Shown here: one piece after another, positions 8,089-16,554 of the stretch | Layout: each line of letters opens with the position of its first letter | Numbering within the stretch: the first letter of the stretch is position 1 | Made by a program: the position numbers and the translations under genes | DNA from: Pedobacter cryoconitis | GTDB taxonomy: Bacteria; Bacteroidota; Bacteroidia; Sphingobacteriales; Sphingobacteriaceae | Direction: 5' to 3' | DNA: 64,000 nt | Assembly: GCF_014200605.1 (NCBI RefSeq) | Contig: NZ_JACHCE010000005.1 | Location: 1 to 64,000, forward strand | Notes under the pieces: generated by a model | Databases searched by the model: none | The model's input: only the letters and a program-made list of their open reading frames with translations | What the model was told of the DNA's origin: nothing

Positions 8089-9723
8089 GTGATTAATGTA
8101 AATAACATCTCCGTTTCATTTGGCGGAACCACGCTGTTTAGCGACGTAACCTTTTCGATAAACGAGAACGATAAGATTGCCCTTATGGGTAAAAATGGCG
8201 CGGGAAAATCGACCATTCTAAAGATCATTGCCGATGCGGCTAAACCTACTTCTGGTAATGTAACTGGTCCAAAGGACGCGGTAATAGCCTATTTGCCACA
8301 ACATTTGCTTGCTGACGATAACGTTACCGTTTTTGAAGAAACGATGAAAGCTTTCGCAGAGGTAAACCAGATGCAAACAGAGCTTGATGAGCTGAATGAG
8401 CAGCTTACTATACGTACTGATTACGAAAGTGATGACTACATGAAGCTGATCGAACGTGTATCAGAACTGAGTGAGAAATTTTATTCGATCGAAGAGGTCA
8501 ATTATGATGCAGAGGTAGAAAAGGTACTTAAAGGTTTGGGTTTCGAACGTAAAGACTTTACCCGCCAGACTTCTGAGTTTTCTGGTGGATGGCGTATGCG
8601 TATCGAGCTGGCTAAAATTCTGTTAAAGAAACCTGATCTGATCTTATTGGATGAGCCTACCAACCACATGGATATCGAAAGTATACAGTGGCTGGAAGAT
8701 TTCCTGATCAACTCGGCAAAAGCCGTTATGGTGATTTCACACGACCGTGCCTTTGTAGATAACATTACTAACCGTACCATAGAGGTTACTATGGGCAGGA
8801 TATACGATTACAAAGCCAAATACAGTCATTATCTTCAGTTGCGTGCCGACCGCCGCGTACACCAATTGAAAGCTTATGAAGAACAACAACGTTTTATTGC
8901 AGATAATCAGGAATTTATTGACCGTTTTAGGGGGACTTATTCCAAAACCCTGCAGGTACAATCGCGTGTAAAGATGCTTGAAAAGCTTGAAGTTATTGAG
9001 ATCGATGAAGTAGATACTTCTGCATTGCGATTGAAATTTCCACCATCACCACGTTCTGGTCAATATCCGGTAATTGTAGAAGAGCTTACCAAGGCTTATG
9101 GAGATCACGTCGTATTCGAAAAGGCGTCTATGGTGATCGAAAGGGGCGAAAAGGTTGCTTTTGTCGGTAAAAATGGTGAAGGTAAGTCGACCATGATCAA
9201 AGCGATCATGAGTGAGATCGATTTTGAAGGAGATTTAAAAGTAGGCCACAATGCTAAAATTGGATACTTTGCTCAAAACCAGGCTTCATTGCTTGACGAG
9301 AACTTAACGGTATTTGAAACCATTGACCAGATTCCATTAACCAATGGCGCTATAAAAATAAAAGACCTTTTGGGGGCCTTTATGTTCAGTGGTGATGATA
9401 CCACGAAAAAGGTTAAGGTACTTTCCGGAGGAGAGAAAACCCGTTTGGCCATGATCAAGTTGCTTCTGGAACCTGTAAATGTCTTGATACTGGATGAGCC
9501 AACCAATCACCTGGATATGAAGACCAAGGATATTATCAAAGATGCGCTTAAGGATTTTGATGGTACTTTGATCCTGGTATCCCATGACAGGGATTTCCTG
9601 GACGGGCTGGCAGAAAAAGTATTCGAGTTTGGTAATAAGCGTGTTCGTGAGCACTTTGAAGGTATCAAAGGATTCCTGGCCTACAAAAAAATGAGTAGTT
9701 TAAAGGAAATTGAACAAAGCTAA
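8089..9723 (+). CDS. ABC-F family ATPase (ribosome-associated)
   Basis: The protein has 544 residues and two ABC ATPase domains in tandem with no membrane segments, as in EttA/YbiT/Uup-type translation factors. Domain 1 has Walker A GKNGAGKST (around residues 34-42), signature SGGWRMRIELAK and Walker B LILLDEPTNHMD. Domain 2 has GKNGEGKST, LSGGEKTRLAM and LILDEPTNHLD. The charged P-site-tRNA-interaction linker lies between them. The GTG at 8089 (VINVNNISVSFGG) is chosen because it starts domain 1 exactly; the open frame runs further upstream, but that part overlaps the AraC gene out of frame. Antibiotic-resistance ABC-F proteins share the fold, but this length and the motifs fit the housekeeping YbiT-like type. 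Confidence 0.93.
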   Translation: MINVNNISVSFGGTTLFSDVTFSINENDKIALMGKNGAGKSTILKIIADAAKPTSGNVTGPKDAVIAYLPQHLLADDNVTVFEETMKAFAEVNQMQTELDELNEQLTIRTDYESDDYMKLIERVSELSEKFYSIEEVNYDAEVEKVLKGLGFERKDFTRQTSEFSGGWRMRIELAKILLKKPDLILLDEPTNHMDIESIQWLEDFLINSAKAVMVISHDRAFVDNITNRTIEVTMGRIYDYKAKYSHYLQLRADRRVHQLKAYEEQQRFIADNQEFIDRFRGTYSKTLQVQSRVKMLEKLEVIEIDEVDTSALRLKFPPSPRSGQYPVIVEELTKAYGDHVVFEKASMVIERGEKVAFVGKNGEGKSTMIKAIMSEIDFEGDLKVGHNAKIGYFAQNQASLLDENLTVFETIDQIPLTNGAIKIKDLLGAFMFSGDDTTKKVKVLSGGEKTRLAMIKLLLEPVNVLILDEPTNHLDMKTKDIIKDALKDFDGTLILVSHDRDFLDGLAEKVFEFGNKRVREHFEGIKGFLAYKKMSSLKEIEQS

Positions 9724-9732
9724 AAAACGCAT

Positions 9733-9770
9733 AAAAAAACCGGGATTGAATATTCAGTCCCGGTTTTTTT
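9733..9770. terminator. bidirectional Rho-independent terminator
   Basis: An A-tract, the stem AACCGGGA / TCCCGGTT with an AT-rich loop, and a T-tract of seven lie between the convergent ABC-F and alpha/beta hydrolase genes. The hydrolase stop codon (complement of 9769-9771) overlaps the last Ts. A- and T-runs on both sides suit termination from either strand. Confidence 0.88.
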
Positions 9771-10713
9771 ATGCCCTTCGATCCATGATATTCTTCATTG
9801 TTTTTAAGAACTCACCCTGCTGGTCTGCAAAAGGATAGTGGGAACAATTGCGAATGATATGGAATTTATCCTTACCGGTGATTTTCTCCAGATCTAACAG
9901 TTGTTTGGGAGAGAAAATGCCGTCATCAGCTCCATAAATAGCAAAGAGTTTTACGCCTTTATCAGAAAGGCCTTTTAAAATAGGTTTGGTGTCGATATTC
10001 ACAAGGGACTCATTTTTGTAAAATAAAGCCGGTGCCTGATCATTACGGATGTCAGACTTCGAAAATTCACTGGTTTCATATTCTTTGTTGACCCTTATTG
10101 ATTCTTCTGTAGGCTCAGGCATTTTGAAATACCCAAAACGGGAGCCAATCCCGTAAGTTAGCTGACGATATTCTGCCCCGCGTTTATCTAAAGTTTTTAT
10201 ATAGTGTATCTTGCTAATAGCTGCCGTATCTTTTTGCGCTATTGCCTTCTTTTCACCGCTCTGAAGTATATAATTATAACTTTCCTGCTGTGCAAAAAGA
10301 GCCCCTGTCAGGATCAGGCGTTCGACTTTTTCCGGGTACCTATTTGTAAATAAAGTTGAAACAATCCCGCCAAAACTATGGCCTATCAGATTTACTTTTT
10401 TTAGTCCATATTGCGCAATCAGCTGATTGAGATCATTAAACGCTTCCTCAAAGTTGACCCTGGCTGCGGGATCTGCCGAACGGCCTTCACCTCTGCGGTC
10501 ATATACGATTACAAAGAAGCCCATGTCTGCCAATCTTTTTGCGGTTGTGCCTTCGAACAAGGTTGAATTCCCTCTGGGGCCACCATGTATAAAAATCAAT
10601 GGAGGGTTTTTGCTATCCCCGTAGGCTTTACTATATAGACTCTGGGCAAATAGCGAATGGCAGTAAGTACATGCAATAAACGTAACTAGTAAAAGTATCT
10701 TTTTAATCAGCAT
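9769..10713 (-). CDS. secreted alpha/beta hydrolase
   Basis: The protein has 314 residues from the ATG at 10713, which puts a signal peptide first (about residues 1-24, MLIKKILLLV to SLFAQ); a longer in-frame start would bury it. The alpha/beta fold is shown by the oxyanion-hole motif HGGPRGN, the DRRGEGRS strand, the nucleophile elbow GHSFGG, an Asp in YGADDGIF and the catalytic His in NCSHYPF. It most resembles proline iminopeptidase and epoxide-hydrolase-like enzymes. It is probably periplasmic and of unknown substrate. The upstream NTF2-like gene ends 31 bp before it, so the two are likely one operon. Confidence 0.88.
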   Translation of the reverse strand: MLIKKILLLVTFIACTYCHSLFAQSLYSKAYGDSKNPPLIFIHGGPRGNSTLFEGTTAKRLADMGFFVIVYDRRGEGRSADPAARVNFEEAFNDLNQLIAQYGLKKVNLIGHSFGGIVSTLFTNRYPEKVERLILTGALFAQQESYNYILQSGEKKAIAQKDTAAISKIHYIKTLDKRGAEYRQLTYGIGSRFGYFKMPEPTEESIRVNKEYETSEFSKSDIRNDQAPALFYKNESLVNIDTKPILKGLSDKGVKLFAIYGADDGIFSPKQLLDLEKITGKDKFHIIRNCSHYPFADQQGEFLKTMKNIMDRRA

Positions 10714-10744
10714 AAAATGTGGTGTGTAAATAAAATTAACCTTT

Positions 10745-11095
10745 CTATTCCGATTTAACGACAAAGGCTTTTAATTCTGCCATCCTGCCCTCCCGAAATC
10801 GCCAGACATCACAATATAAATAATCAGTCGTTTTACCATCTTTATCTTTCATGCTGATTTTCCCGATTGCGGTAACAAAGTCATCCTCAGCAATTAAAGT
10901 ATCAACATTGAACTTTGGCGGTTCTATATACATTTTTGACATATATTGACGAACAGCTTCTTTCCCTTCCAGAGTTTCCTCACCAATAAATGTCCATACT
11001 GTATCATCAGTACAAAAAGAAAGGAACTTTTCATAATCTCCTGCAGTGATTGCTGCATTTGCTTTTCTTAAAATTTCTTTATTATTTTCAATCAT
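10745..11095 (-). CDS. NTF2-like (SnoaL-type) family protein
   Basis: This 116-residue protein has the alpha+beta cone pattern of the nuclear transport factor 2 superfamily: a helical N-terminus (NKEILRKANAAITAGDYEKF), then the DTVWTFIGEETLEGKEAVRQ turn and C-terminal sheet strands ending in WRFREGRMAELKAFVV. Proteins like this act as small ligand-binding proteins or isomerase/cyclase-like enzymes, and the sequence does not settle which. It is the promoter-proximal gene of a probable two-gene unit with the secreted hydrolase. Confidence 0.85.
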   Translation of the reverse strand: MIENNKEILRKANAAITAGDYEKFLSFCTDDTVWTFIGEETLEGKEAVRQYMSKMYIEPPKFNVDTLIAEDDFVTAIGKISMKDKDGKTTDYLYCDVWRFREGRMAELKAFVVKSE

Positions 11096-11223
11096 GATAT
11101 CGTTAATATAATTATTTAATACATAATAATTGTGTCAACAGTCTTATGCCTGTGTTTGTTATCTCTGATAGATTTATAATCACCTGCCAGAAATAGTGCC
11201 AGAAATTGGAAGGGTATTTTCTG

Positions 11224-11379
11224 ATGCGGTGTAATTTGCGAATAGAACCCGGTTTTCTATTTACCTTTTACCGGGAGAACGAAAAAGAAAATTTTAAAAG
11301 CCTGGAAGCTACCGGACCGGAACACATTCCGGAACTGGTCAAAAGAGAAAGAATCGGGAGAATAAGTTATTGGCACTGA
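11224..11379 (+). other. possible gene fragment or orphan 51-codon reading frame
   Basis: An open frame from the ATG at 11224 to TGA at 11379 reads like real protein in composition (FTFYRENEKENF, then PEHIPELVKRERIGRISYW), unlike random AT-rich translation. I recognise no family. The frame is open a little upstream, to a TAG at 11194-11196. It could be the 3' remnant of a lost gene or a short unknown protein. The rest of the 450-bp gap between the NTF2-like gene and the radical-enzyme gene holds the motif pair at 11431-11476 and nothing else I can support. Confidence 0.25.
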
Positions 11380-11430
11380 GCATTGTTTATACCCTATCCG
11401 GGATATTTGTGATAAATAGATATTGAAATA

Positions 11431-11476
11431 ACGTAAAACTACGCAGTTCAAAAACCACGTAAATCTACGTGGTTTT
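11431..11476. promoter_or_regulatory. paired ACGTAAAwCTACG motif and palindrome upstream of the peroxidase-radical enzyme gene
   Basis: ACGTAAAACTACG (11431-11443) and ACGTAAATCTACG (11457-11469) differ at one base and start 26 bp apart. The second copy sits inside a perfect 11-bp inverted repeat with a 4-nt loop (AAAACCACGTA at 11451-11461, TACGTGGTTTT at 11466-11476). The gene starts 71 bp further on. There is no long T-tract immediately after the stem, so an operator is a better reading than a terminator. The regulator is unknown. Confidence 0.5.
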
Positions 11477-11547
11477 CAGGAGTGGAATTGGGTTAATTTA
11501 GATTATAATCTAACCTGTTCTATCGCTGGTTATAAAACTATCTAAAT

Positions 11548-14500
11548 ATGAAAACAACGCTAAGTCTCGAAGAAAGATTAGATGATGTATGGAAACATTG
11601 TCAACGTGGGTTGGTTTATCCATCTCCGCATGCAACTTTTGCTACATTCTGGTTGAAAACCCCGGACGGAAAACCAATTCAAAAGTCGCTCCTGGCTAAA
11701 TTAATGGCTCAATTTCGCCGGGAGATCAACACCAGGGCTACTTTACAAAGTCAGAATACCACTGTTGTGCTGGGGATCTCTTTCAAAAACTGGGCAGCCA
11801 TTTGTGGGGAAGAAAATTTACCTAAAGGAATGAAGTTAAATTTCCCCTCCCAAGAGGATAAATATACATCTGATGTTTTTGGTGCTTCTAAAGGAGTTTT
11901 TGAAGATTCTAATGGAGATATCTGGTTCCATATTAAAAGTAAAAATGAAGCACCATGTGACGAGGTGCTGGAAATGGTTGTAGATGCACTGAAAGACTAT
12001 ACTGAAAGATATTTTGCGCAGAAGGCCGCTTCCAAATCTAACCGGGAAGATGGGCATAAAGGCAAAGTATTAGGCTGTCGTTTTTCTGAGAATTTAAACA
12101 ATCCTTCCGACCCGGTTACCATTGCGAAACATACGCTTATTGGAGGAGAAGATATCGATCATTTGGGTGGTTCATTTGTGCTTGCACAACGTTTCCTGAT
12201 CAATTGGAACCAAATCAATATGATGACCGAAGATCAGATTGAAGATCTGATCGGGCGGAAAACAGATGATACCATCATTCCTGATCGTGATTCACGCAGT
12301 CATATCAAATCGGCAAGGATACAGGATGAGAATGGAAACACTACACCTGTTTTGCGTTTGGGTTTACCATTTGGCCGGGCGAAACAGGTTGACTCTAAAT
12401 TCAGGGTACCTAAATCGGTAACATTATCTGATGAAGAGGGGATTTATTTTGCTGGATTTTGTAAAGAAGCCAGTATTCTTGAAAGCATCATGAGCAACCA
12501 GATTGGAGCTGACCGCCGCTATATGAATGACCGCTTATTTAACCATCTGAAATCTGATCTGGGAGGTCTGTTTTATATTCCAAGCATAGAGGATCTTGAA
12601 TTAGATAAAGAGCAGGATTATTCCAACGATTTCTCCGCTATGGAAGGTGGAGACTGGTCAATATTCCCTGGCGTGGACTGGTCAAGGCTGGATCGGCATT
12701 TTCAGGATTCTTCTGAAAACGGCCTGATGTATTATAACCATCAGAACTATTTATTTACCATGTCTACAGGTATAGGCAGACCCGGGAAGAGTTTCTTCAA
12801 AGTTCCTTCCAAACGTATCCTGAGTTTACTGGAAAACATCTTTTCACTATGGCAGGATAACTGGTATTTTAACCGCAAACAGGAAGAAATTAAACACGAT
12901 ATCCGTCATTATATAGATGCTTATCAGGGAAAAGATAAGCCTGCTGATATCATGAAAGAGTCTATCATGATCAGAAAAGGCTGGGCTATTCGCCTGAGTC
13001 TGCAACTGTTCAGTAATGCTGATTACGGTTTCAGAGGGCGTAAGATAAGAAAGAAGGATGGTTCTTTACATCCTTATTCTACGTTTCTGGAAAATGAAGG
13101 GGAATGTATATATGGTTCCGATACCTATCGGATTTCACCGGAAGAAATCATTGTAGGTGCGATGCCTAATTTGTCTTTGGGAGAAGGCCGTTATGTGATG
13201 AAATACCTTTCGTATGCAGAACGAATGGATGGGTTTTTAAATAACCTGAGTGAAGCATCTGGTGTAGGGCATGTCATCCCTCATTATGAGAAAGCATTAC
13301 AGAAGGGTTTAAAAGAAATGAAAGCTGAAGTGCTGGATTACGAATCCAAAGCAACTACGATTGAGAAGAAAGAGCTTTACCGTTCTGCTTATCTGTCATT
13401 AGAGGGGATTTCTGAATATTGTATCAATTATGAAAAGCTGGCCAGGGAAAAGGCAGGGGAGATGGCCAAAGGACAAGCCTGGGAAAGAGCTAACCTGATT
13501 GCTATTGCAGACCGCATGAAAAAATTATCCACTGAAAAACCGGATACTTTCGTAGAAGCTGTTCAGTTCATTTTCACATTGCATACTTGTTTACATCTGA
13601 ACGGAGAGCCAACGGCGATTGGAAGAATGGATCAGCTTTTACAGCCTTTCTATGAAAAAGACCATATTTCAGAAGATGAAGCACAGGAAATTATTGATGC
13701 TTTCTATATCAAGCTGGACGAGAAAGTCCAGCAGAACAGGATCTTCATGGAAGATCACCAGCCTTTTGGCAATCTTGCGATGGGGGGCAGCTCAGGTCCA
13801 TATCCGCAGGGTGCTTCTTTAGGGCAATGGATTCAGCAAATTACTGTCGGAGGGACTGTTGCTAACGGTGCCGCTGATTTTAAGGATACAAAACCTGCTT
13901 ATAATGATATAACCAGACTTTTTATCCATGCTTCAGGAAGGCTGCCTTTAAATGCACCTTGTCTTTCACTCCGGACACGTAAAGATATGCCGGAAAAAAT
14001 TTTAGAAGCAGCTGCACATGCAGTCCTTTCTGGTGGCGCGCATCCGATATTGCTCAATGATGAGAAAATCATTCAGGGGCTTCATGAAAGTGGCGATCAG
14101 GTAGGTGGTAATTTAAGTCAGGAAACTAAAAAATGGAATTCTGCTGTGACCATCAAATCTGCACAGAACTATGCTTGTGATGGTTGTTATGAACCTCAGT
14201 TTCCGGGTGAAAACTGGTTTTCTTTAGGTGGTTTTTCTACTTTGCAGCCGCTTGAATGTGCTTTAAATCAAGGGAGGACTTACTCTTCTGCAGGACAATC
14301 TTATTTATTCGGCCAGACCGTTTCACTGAATTCAGAACCTGCTGATCAGATTAAAAGTTTTGATGAACTGGTTACCATCTATTTCCAGCATTTTGAAATC
14401 TTAAATAGAAAAGCCTTTAATGGTCAGTTGAGGGGTTATGGTGCGAATACTAAATTCTGTCCTTCACCACTATTAAACGTCCTGATGGACGATTGTCTGG

Positions 14501-15516
14501 CAAAAGGGCTCGACTTTTATAGCGGGGGTACAAAATACAGCATTTATGGACCTTGTTATATCTCTTTAAGCTCTGCTATCAATTCATTATATGCCATTAA
14601 AATTATGGTATTTGATGATAAAAATGCAGTAACTACATTACCTGAACTTTTAGAGTGCCTGTGCTGCGACTGGGGTTATAAAATGACTGAACCTTTTATC
14701 AGTAACCTGGCAGGTGAATCCCGTATTGCCGCCCGTTCAGACCGTTTTAAGCGGCTTAGAGAAATTGCACTTTCCTTACCCCGCTATGGCAGAGGTCATC
14801 AGGAAATTGATCATTTCGGAAACATGATCGTCGAAAGAATAGCCAGGCTTTCTGTAGAAACATTTACAAAGCCTTTACCACAAATGTATGATCTGTTAAA
14901 AGATATGGCTGGCCGCTATGGTTCTGAAGAGTTTCCTTTCGGATTACAGATTCAGCCTGGTGTAGGAACATTTGAGAACCATGTAGAAATGGGGGCATGG
15001 AATGGTGCCAGTGCCGACGGACGCAGGCTTGGGACTGCGGTGGCTTCTGATTTAAGTGCTGCGCCAAGTCCGATGGACTTACCTGTTGATCATCAGTATG
15101 CCGGATTTGAAAGTTCGCTTGAAGGATTTGACGGTAAAGGTGCAGAGCTGATGACAGATGGTGCGCCAACAGATTTTAATATAGATGAGAACTTCCCTGT
15201 AGAAAAAATTATCAGCATCATGAGGCAGTTTGCACAGGGTAAATCCTCTAACATTTTAACGATTACGGTAGCCAGCCCGGATACTTATACTAAAGCAGTA
15301 AATTCACCAGAACAATATAATTTGCTGCGGGTGAGGACTGGTGGCTGGTCTAATTTCTTTACTTCAGTTTTCCCGCTTACTCAAGAACAGCACCGCAGAA
15401 GACCAGTATCAACTCCGGTAACCATACAAGAAGAAAAAGATAACGCTGCCGCCGCTGTTGCTGCAGCTGCCGCAAAAGGGGGCTGTCCTTTTCACCATAA
15501 AATAGCAGAGAAATAA
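11548..15516 (+). CDS. DyP-type peroxidase-glycyl radical enzyme (PFL-like) fusion
   Basis: The protein has 1322 residues. Residues 1 to about 330 follow the DyP haem-peroxidase pattern: GDIWFHIKSKNEAPC; GGSFVLAQRFLINW; EDLIGRK; proximal-His motif SHIKSAR (His252); distal-Arg motif LRLGLPFG (Arg270); GGLFYIPS. The usual catalytic Asp motif (DGTENP) reads FSENLNNP near residues 179-186. A linker of unclear fold follows, at about 330-500. Residues from about 500-570 to 1300 are a pyruvate-formate-lyase-like barrel, with GHVIPHYEKALQKGL near 575, active-site Cys880 and Glu882 (DGCYEP, as in GCVEP of dehydratase-type enzymes) and a glycyl-radical loop RVRTGGWSNFF (Gly1265/1266). The Ala-rich tail ends GGCPFHH. 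No radical-SAM activase is visible in the window. The radical-enzyme half resembles the dehydratase/C-N-lyase type more than true PFL; the substrate is unknown. Confidence 0.85.
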   Translation: MKTTLSLEERLDDVWKHCQRGLVYPSPHATFATFWLKTPDGKPIQKSLLAKLMAQFRREINTRATLQSQNTTVVLGISFKNWAAICGEENLPKGMKLNFPSQEDKYTSDVFGASKGVFEDSNGDIWFHIKSKNEAPCDEVLEMVVDALKDYTERYFAQKAASKSNREDGHKGKVLGCRFSENLNNPSDPVTIAKHTLIGGEDIDHLGGSFVLAQRFLINWNQINMMTEDQIEDLIGRKTDDTIIPDRDSRSHIKSARIQDENGNTTPVLRLGLPFGRAKQVDSKFRVPKSVTLSDEEGIYFAGFCKEASILESIMSNQIGADRRYMNDRLFNHLKSDLGGLFYIPSIEDLELDKEQDYSNDFSAMEGGDWSIFPGVDWSRLDRHFQDSSENGLMYYNHQNYLFTMSTGIGRPGKSFFKVPSKRILSLLENIFSLWQDNWYFNRKQEEIKHDIRHYIDAYQGKDKPADIMKESIMIRKGWAIRLSLQLFSNADYGFRGRKIRKKDGSLHPYSTFLENEGECIYGSDTYRISPEEIIVGAMPNLSLGEGRYVMKYLSYAERMDGFLNNLSEASGVGHVIPHYEKALQKGLKEMKAEVLDYESKATTIEKKELYRSAYLSLEGISEYCINYEKLAREKAGEMAKGQAWERANLIAIADRMKKLSTEKPDTFVEAVQFIFTLHTCLHLNGEPTAIGRMDQLLQPFYEKDHISEDEAQEIIDAFYIKLDEKVQQNRIFMEDHQPFGNLAMGGSSGPYPQGASLGQWIQQITVGGTVANGAADFKDTKPAYNDITRLFIHASGRLPLNAPCLSLRTRKDMPEKILEAAAHAVLSGGAHPILLNDEKIIQGLHESGDQVGGNLSQETKKWNSAVTIKSAQNYACDGCYEPQFPGENWFSLGGFSTLQPLECALNQGRTYSSAGQSYLFGQTVSLNSEPADQIKSFDELVTIYFQHFEILNRKAFNGQLRGYGANTKFCPSPLLNVLMDDCLAKGLDFYSGGTKYSIYGPCYISLSSAINSLYAIKIMVFDDKNAVTTLPELLECLCCDWGYKMTEPFISNLAGESRIAARSDRFKRLREIALSLPRYGRGHQEIDHFGNMIVERIARLSVETFTKPLPQMYDLLKDMAGRYGSEEFPFGLQIQPGVGTFENHVEMGAWNGASADGRRLGTAVASDLSAAPSPMDLPVDHQYAGFESSLEGFDGKGAELMTDGAPTDFNIDENFPVEKIISIMRQFAQGKSSNILTITVASPDTYTKAVNSPEQYNLLRVRTGGWSNFFTSVFPLTQEQHRRRPVSTPVTIQEEKDNAAAAVAAAAAKGGCPFHHKIAEK

Positions 15517-15554
15517 AAAAGAAAGGGGCCGTTAATGGCCCCTTTTCTTTTCTG
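15515..15554. terminator. bidirectional Rho-independent terminator
   Basis: The stem AAAGGGGCC / GGCCCCTTT with a GTTAAT loop is flanked by A-rich and T-rich runs. It lies between the convergent peroxidase-radical enzyme gene and the metallophosphoesterase gene, so it can stop both. Confidence 0.9.
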
Positions 15555-15561
15555 TATTTTT

Positions 15562-16554
15562 CTAAATATGGATATCCCTATCAGAAATATAGGGTACATC
15601 AGGGTAACCCGAATGAAATTCAGGTCTTTGCATTTCTTGTGGTGCGGGGCTTAAAAAAACAGATTTTCTTCCGGTTATTTTAGCTGTACCATCACTATAA
15701 ATTGTTAAAAAAGCCCATATCGGATCTTTATAGGGTGCTGTATACTTTACACTTGGATGAGCCTGCTCGGTAGCGCTATCATAATGGGCATGCGCATATG
15801 CAGGTCCCATATACTGATAAGAGATACTATTAACCTGTACATAATGCACACCATTAATTACATTATAATAATCCTGATGGTGATGGCCACTAAATACCAT
15901 TTGTACTTTTTTATAGCCTGCTTTTACATTCGCCCGGTCAAATATTACCCTGATCAGGTTGCCCTGGTAAACACCACCACCAGTATCATTATCCAGCCCC
16001 TGGTGACAGAACACGATAACTGGTAAATTTGTGCCGGCAATATCCTGCTCCAGCCATTTTTTCTGATCGTCCGAAATGATACTTGGCGGCCCCTGGTATT
16101 TGGGGATCTGTTTTTCTTCATTGGCATTCAGCACAATAAAATGATAACCGCCAGTATCAAATGAATAATATTTGTCTCTGGCATTCCAGAAATTAACAAC
16201 TTGATCATGGGTATAGCCGCCATCTGTATCATGGTTGCCGATTACATGATATTTAGGCCCTTTAAACTGGTTCCAGATATCCATAATGACTTGATTTGAA
16301 GGCTTAGGAACACACAGATCCCCCATTTGAATAATAAAATCGGGCTGATGTTCATTCATTGCTGTAATAAATGTTTGCAGCCTTTGCGGGCCATCGGGCA
16401 TAATGTCCTGATGTAAGTCGGCACAAATGCCCAGCTTAAAGAGTACTTTCCTCTTTTTAGCCGGAGGGTTTTTAGCAATAGCCGGCAAACCAGTAATGCC
16501 GGTCAGGCCGATACCTCCAATAATTGTATTAACTAAAAAATTTCTTCTTTTCAT
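15562..16554 (-). CDS. exported metallophosphoesterase (copy 1)
   Basis: This is a 330-residue calcineurin-like phosphoesterase. The N-terminus MKRRNFLVNTIIGGIGL is a Tat-type signal (RRxFL). Metal-binding motifs in order are CADLHQD, QMGDLC, GNHDTDGG, then VFCHQG and SGHHHQDYY, giving the usual two-metal site (D-x-H, GD, GNHD/E, H, GHxH). The family cleaves phosphomono- or diesters in the periplasm. It overlaps the stop/start of the upstream paralogue by 4 bp (16551-16554), so the two are translationally coupled. It is the last gene of the SusC-SusD operon, which suggests it acts on whatever phosphoester the SusCD pair imports. The substrate is not known. Confidence 0.92.
   Translation of the reverse strand: MKRRNFLVNTIIGGIGLTGITGLPAIAKNPPAKKRKVLFKLGICADLHQDIMPDGPQRLQTFITAMNEHQPDFIIQMGDLCVPKPSNQVIMDIWNQFKGPKYHVIGNHDTDGGYTHDQVVNFWNARDKYYSFDTGGYHFIVLNANEEKQIPKYQGPPSIISDDQKKWLEQDIAGTNLPVIVFCHQGLDNDTGGGVYQGNLIRVIFDRANVKAGYKKVQMVFSGHHHQDYYNVINGVHYVQVNSISYQYMGPAYAHAHYDSATEQAHPSVKYTAPYKDPIWAFLTIYSDGTAKITGRKSVFLSPAPQEMQRPEFHSGYPDVPYISDRDIHI

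Noticed and set aside
11451..11476. The palindrome AAAACCACGTA(N4)TACGTGGTTTT as a terminator
   Set aside because: There is only a four-T end with no extended T-tract, no gene ends just before it, and a second copy of its core lies 26 bp upstream, so an operator is the better reading.
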